Assembly: GCA_029267315.1 (NCBI GenBank)
Contig: JAJUJD010000013.1
Coordinates: 1-35,647, forward strand
Source of the DNA: Alcaligenaceae bacterium
GTDB taxonomy: Bacteria > Pseudomonadota > Gammaproteobacteria > Burkholderiales > Burkholderiaceae_B
Direction: 5' to 3'
Length of the DNA stretch: 35,647 bases
The notes beneath the pieces were generated by a model. It was not told the origin of the DNA and did no database searches. It worked only from the letters and a program-made list of their open reading frames with translations. Both the position numbers and the translations under genes were made by a program. Shown here one piece after another: positions 34,507 through 35,647 of this stretch; the first letter of the stretch is position 1; each line of letters opens with the position of its first letter.

Positions 34507-34526
34507 CTGCTCCTCCATTTGAGCAG
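34507..34526 (-). other. Small hairpin overlapping the ribosome site of the pilus operon
   Basis: On the minus strand CTGCTC-AAATGGAG-GAGCAG forms a 6-bp stem with an 8-nt loop placed directly before the first pilus gene. The Shine-Dalgarno GGAGG spans the loop and the stem, so folding could reduce access. The structure is small and may be chance. Confidence 0.3.
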
Positions 34527-34652
34527 CAGTGTGCCGTCCCAACAGGACCCCGCCAATTCGCGAATGCCGAGACGGACGAAATGGTCGCCCGAGCTTTAAA
34601 CTGAAGATCACCCGATGCAAAAAGCGTGAAGTAACGCTAGGCCCGCGCACTT

Positions 34653-35303
34653 ATGACTTCGCTCAATCTCTTCTCCGATGAAGAATCTCGTCAGCCCATA
34701 CCCTTGGGCCCGCAGGCGGTACTCTTGCGTGGTTACGCCCTACCCCTTCTATCTGAGGCCCTTACCGCTCTGAACTTGGTGACTTCGGCCTCTCCCTTTC
34801 GCCACATGCTCACGCCCGGAGGGCGGAAAATGTCAGTCGCGGTGACCAATTGCGGCAGTCTGGGTTGGGTGTCCGACAGCCGTGGTTACCGCTATGCACG
34901 TATTGATCCGCTTACAAATGCGCCATGGCCCGCCATGCCATATAGTTTTCTGCGGCTGGCTCGCACTGCCGCTGAAACCGCCGGGTTCTCTGGATTCGCG
35001 CCGGATGCCTGCCTTATCAACCGCTATCTGCCCGGCGCACGGTTGAGCCTGCATCAGGATCAGGATGAACGCGATTTCAGCGCACCCATTGTGTCGGTGT
35101 CGTTGGGCATGAGCGCCACATTTCTCTTTGGTGGCTTGAAGCGCAACGAGCCGGCCCGCCGAGCTCTGTTGCAACATGGTGACGTCGTCGTGTGGGGAGG
35201 CGCTGATCGGCTCCGTTATCACGGAATCCTTCCGATTAAGGGGCCTGGTCACCCTGAGCTCGGGGAACAGCGTATAAACTTCACGTTTCGCAAGGCAGGC
35301 TGA
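34653..35303 (+). CDS. alkB: Alpha-ketoglutarate-dependent dioxygenase AlkB
   Basis: Encodes 216 aa, the same length as E. coli AlkB. It oxidatively removes methyl groups from 1-methyladenine and 3-methylcytosine in DNA and RNA. The Fe(II) ligands are H134 and D136 (LHQDQDE) and H190 (RYHGI), and 2-oxoglutarate contacts R207 and R213 are in RINFTFR. All are offset by +3 from the E. coli residues. NRYLPGARLSLHQDQDE is the family core. The ribosome site is weak (TAGGCCCGCGCACTT). It is divergent from the pilus operon with 148 nt between starts and is followed by a transporter gene after 42 nt. Confidence 0.96.
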   Translation: MTSLNLFSDEESRQPIPLGPQAVLLRGYALPLLSEALTALNLVTSASPFRHMLTPGGRKMSVAVTNCGSLGWVSDSRGYRYARIDPLTNAPWPAMPYSFLRLARTAAETAGFSGFAPDACLINRYLPGARLSLHQDQDERDFSAPIVSVSLGMSATFLFGGLKRNEPARRALLQHGDVVVWGGADRLRYHGILPIKGPGHPELGEQRINFTFRKAG

Positions 35304-35345
35304 ACTTGAACTGCCGCTGCTCCACGCTACAGAGGGAAGTGGATC

Positions 35346-35647
35346 TTGTCTTACACAACGCTGTTCTTGATTGTTCTGGCCGCGTTCATACATGCCACCT
35401 GGAATCTGCTCGCTAAACGCGCCGCTCATGCCGGCCCGGCTTTTGTCTTCTACTACAGTGGCATTTCTTGCCTGACTTATCTTCCCTGGGCGCTGTGGCT
35501 CGTGCTGGAAGGCAATTTCACTTTCAGTGTGGCCATTGTGCTCTGTCTTGTAGCCAGCGGCCTTCTTCACCTGGTCTACAGTCTGTTTCTACAACGTGGA
35601 TACCAGGTCGCAGATTTGTCGGTGGTCTACCCCATCGCTCGCGGCAC
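35346..35647 (+). CDS. EamA/DMT superfamily transporter, N-terminal part (cut by window edge)
   Basis: This frame is open to the right edge (100 codons visible) but absent from the ORF track. It encodes MSYTTLFLIVLAAFIHATWNLLAKRAAHAGP, then three further hydrophobic stretches and HLVYSLFLQRGYQVADLSVVYPIARG. AFxHAxWNLLxK and ADLSVVYPIARG are hallmarks of EamA-type drug/metabolite transporters. The start is a TTG at 35346 with AGAGGGA about 8 nt upstream, and there is no in-frame ATG or GTG. It lies 42 nt after alkB and may share its transcript. The substrate is unknown. Confidence 0.85.
   Translation, partial: MSYTTLFLIVLAAFIHATWNLLAKRAAHAGPAFVFYYSGISCLTYLPWALWLVLEGNFTFSVAIVLCLVASGLLHLVYSLFLQRGYQVADLSVVYPIARG

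Noticed and set aside
34540-34625. Sigma-54-like promoter (TTGGCGGGGTCCTGTTGGG on the minus strand) ahead of the pilus operon
   Set aside because: The GG and GC elements are not at the required spacing, and the TTG element is displaced, so the match is not credible.
1-35647. CRISPR arrays, tRNA genes, insertion sequences and prophage genes
   Set aside because: None was found on either strand: no regularly spaced direct repeats, transposase, integrase or tRNA cloverleaf were recognised by eye.

Overview
This window most likely comes from a betaproteobacterium of the order Burkholderiales, probably family Alcaligenaceae (a Bordetella/Pusillimonas-like organism). This is inferred from the block leuC-leuD-leuB-asd-fimV-truA, a BPSS1780-type membrane protein, the type II (choline-kinase-like) ThrB, moderately high GC and very tight gene packing. 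No rRNA, tRNA, CRISPR array, insertion sequence or phage gene was seen, and no stretch above 300 bases lacks a gene.

Region 1 (1-10362, minus strand) is core metabolism. Reading along the minus strand it runs aroC (chorismate synthase), an M48 lipoprotein protease, leuC, leuD, leuB, asd, fimV, truA, then a TRAP transporter small subunit and the first codons of its large subunit. The leuC promoter region has a perfect 10-bp inverted repeat just upstream of the likely -35, which looks like an operator. A strong intrinsic-terminator-like hairpin lies between leuD and leuB. trpF, which normally follows truA in related genomes, is absent and the TRAP genes sit in its place.

Region 2 (10370-17053) holds selO (protein AMPylase) translationally coupled to a DUF2069 membrane protein. 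Divergent to these are a YihY-type membrane protein with a long C-terminal extension and an overlapping CBS-domain gene ending at a clear terminator. Next come dusA (minus), then thrB and a BPSS1780-family membrane protein (plus).

Region 3 (17050-25098, minus) is one compact catabolic operon: livG-livH-livM-livK-livF (ABC uptake), an AMP-forming acyl-CoA ligase, a TetR regulator and a PaaG-like crotonase. The layout suggests import, CoA activation and beta-oxidation-type processing of a carboxylic acid, controlled by its own TetR repressor. The substrate cannot be read from the sequence.

Region 4 (25136-34504, minus) is a variant Tad (tight adherence, type IVc) pilus operon of ten contiguous genes. 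In order these are a Flp-like small pilin, a TadG-like and a TadE-like protein, the CpaB/RcpC assembly protein, preceded by an unknown exported protein, the RcpA/CpaC secretin, a TadA/CpaF ATPase with an N-terminal FHA domain, TadB, TadC and a DUF192 protein. No tadZ, tadV (prepilin peptidase), tadD or classical major flp gene is in the window. This is the most distinctive system here.

Region 5 (34653-35647, plus) has alkB, divergent from the pilus operon, and the start of an EamA-type transporter cut by the window edge.
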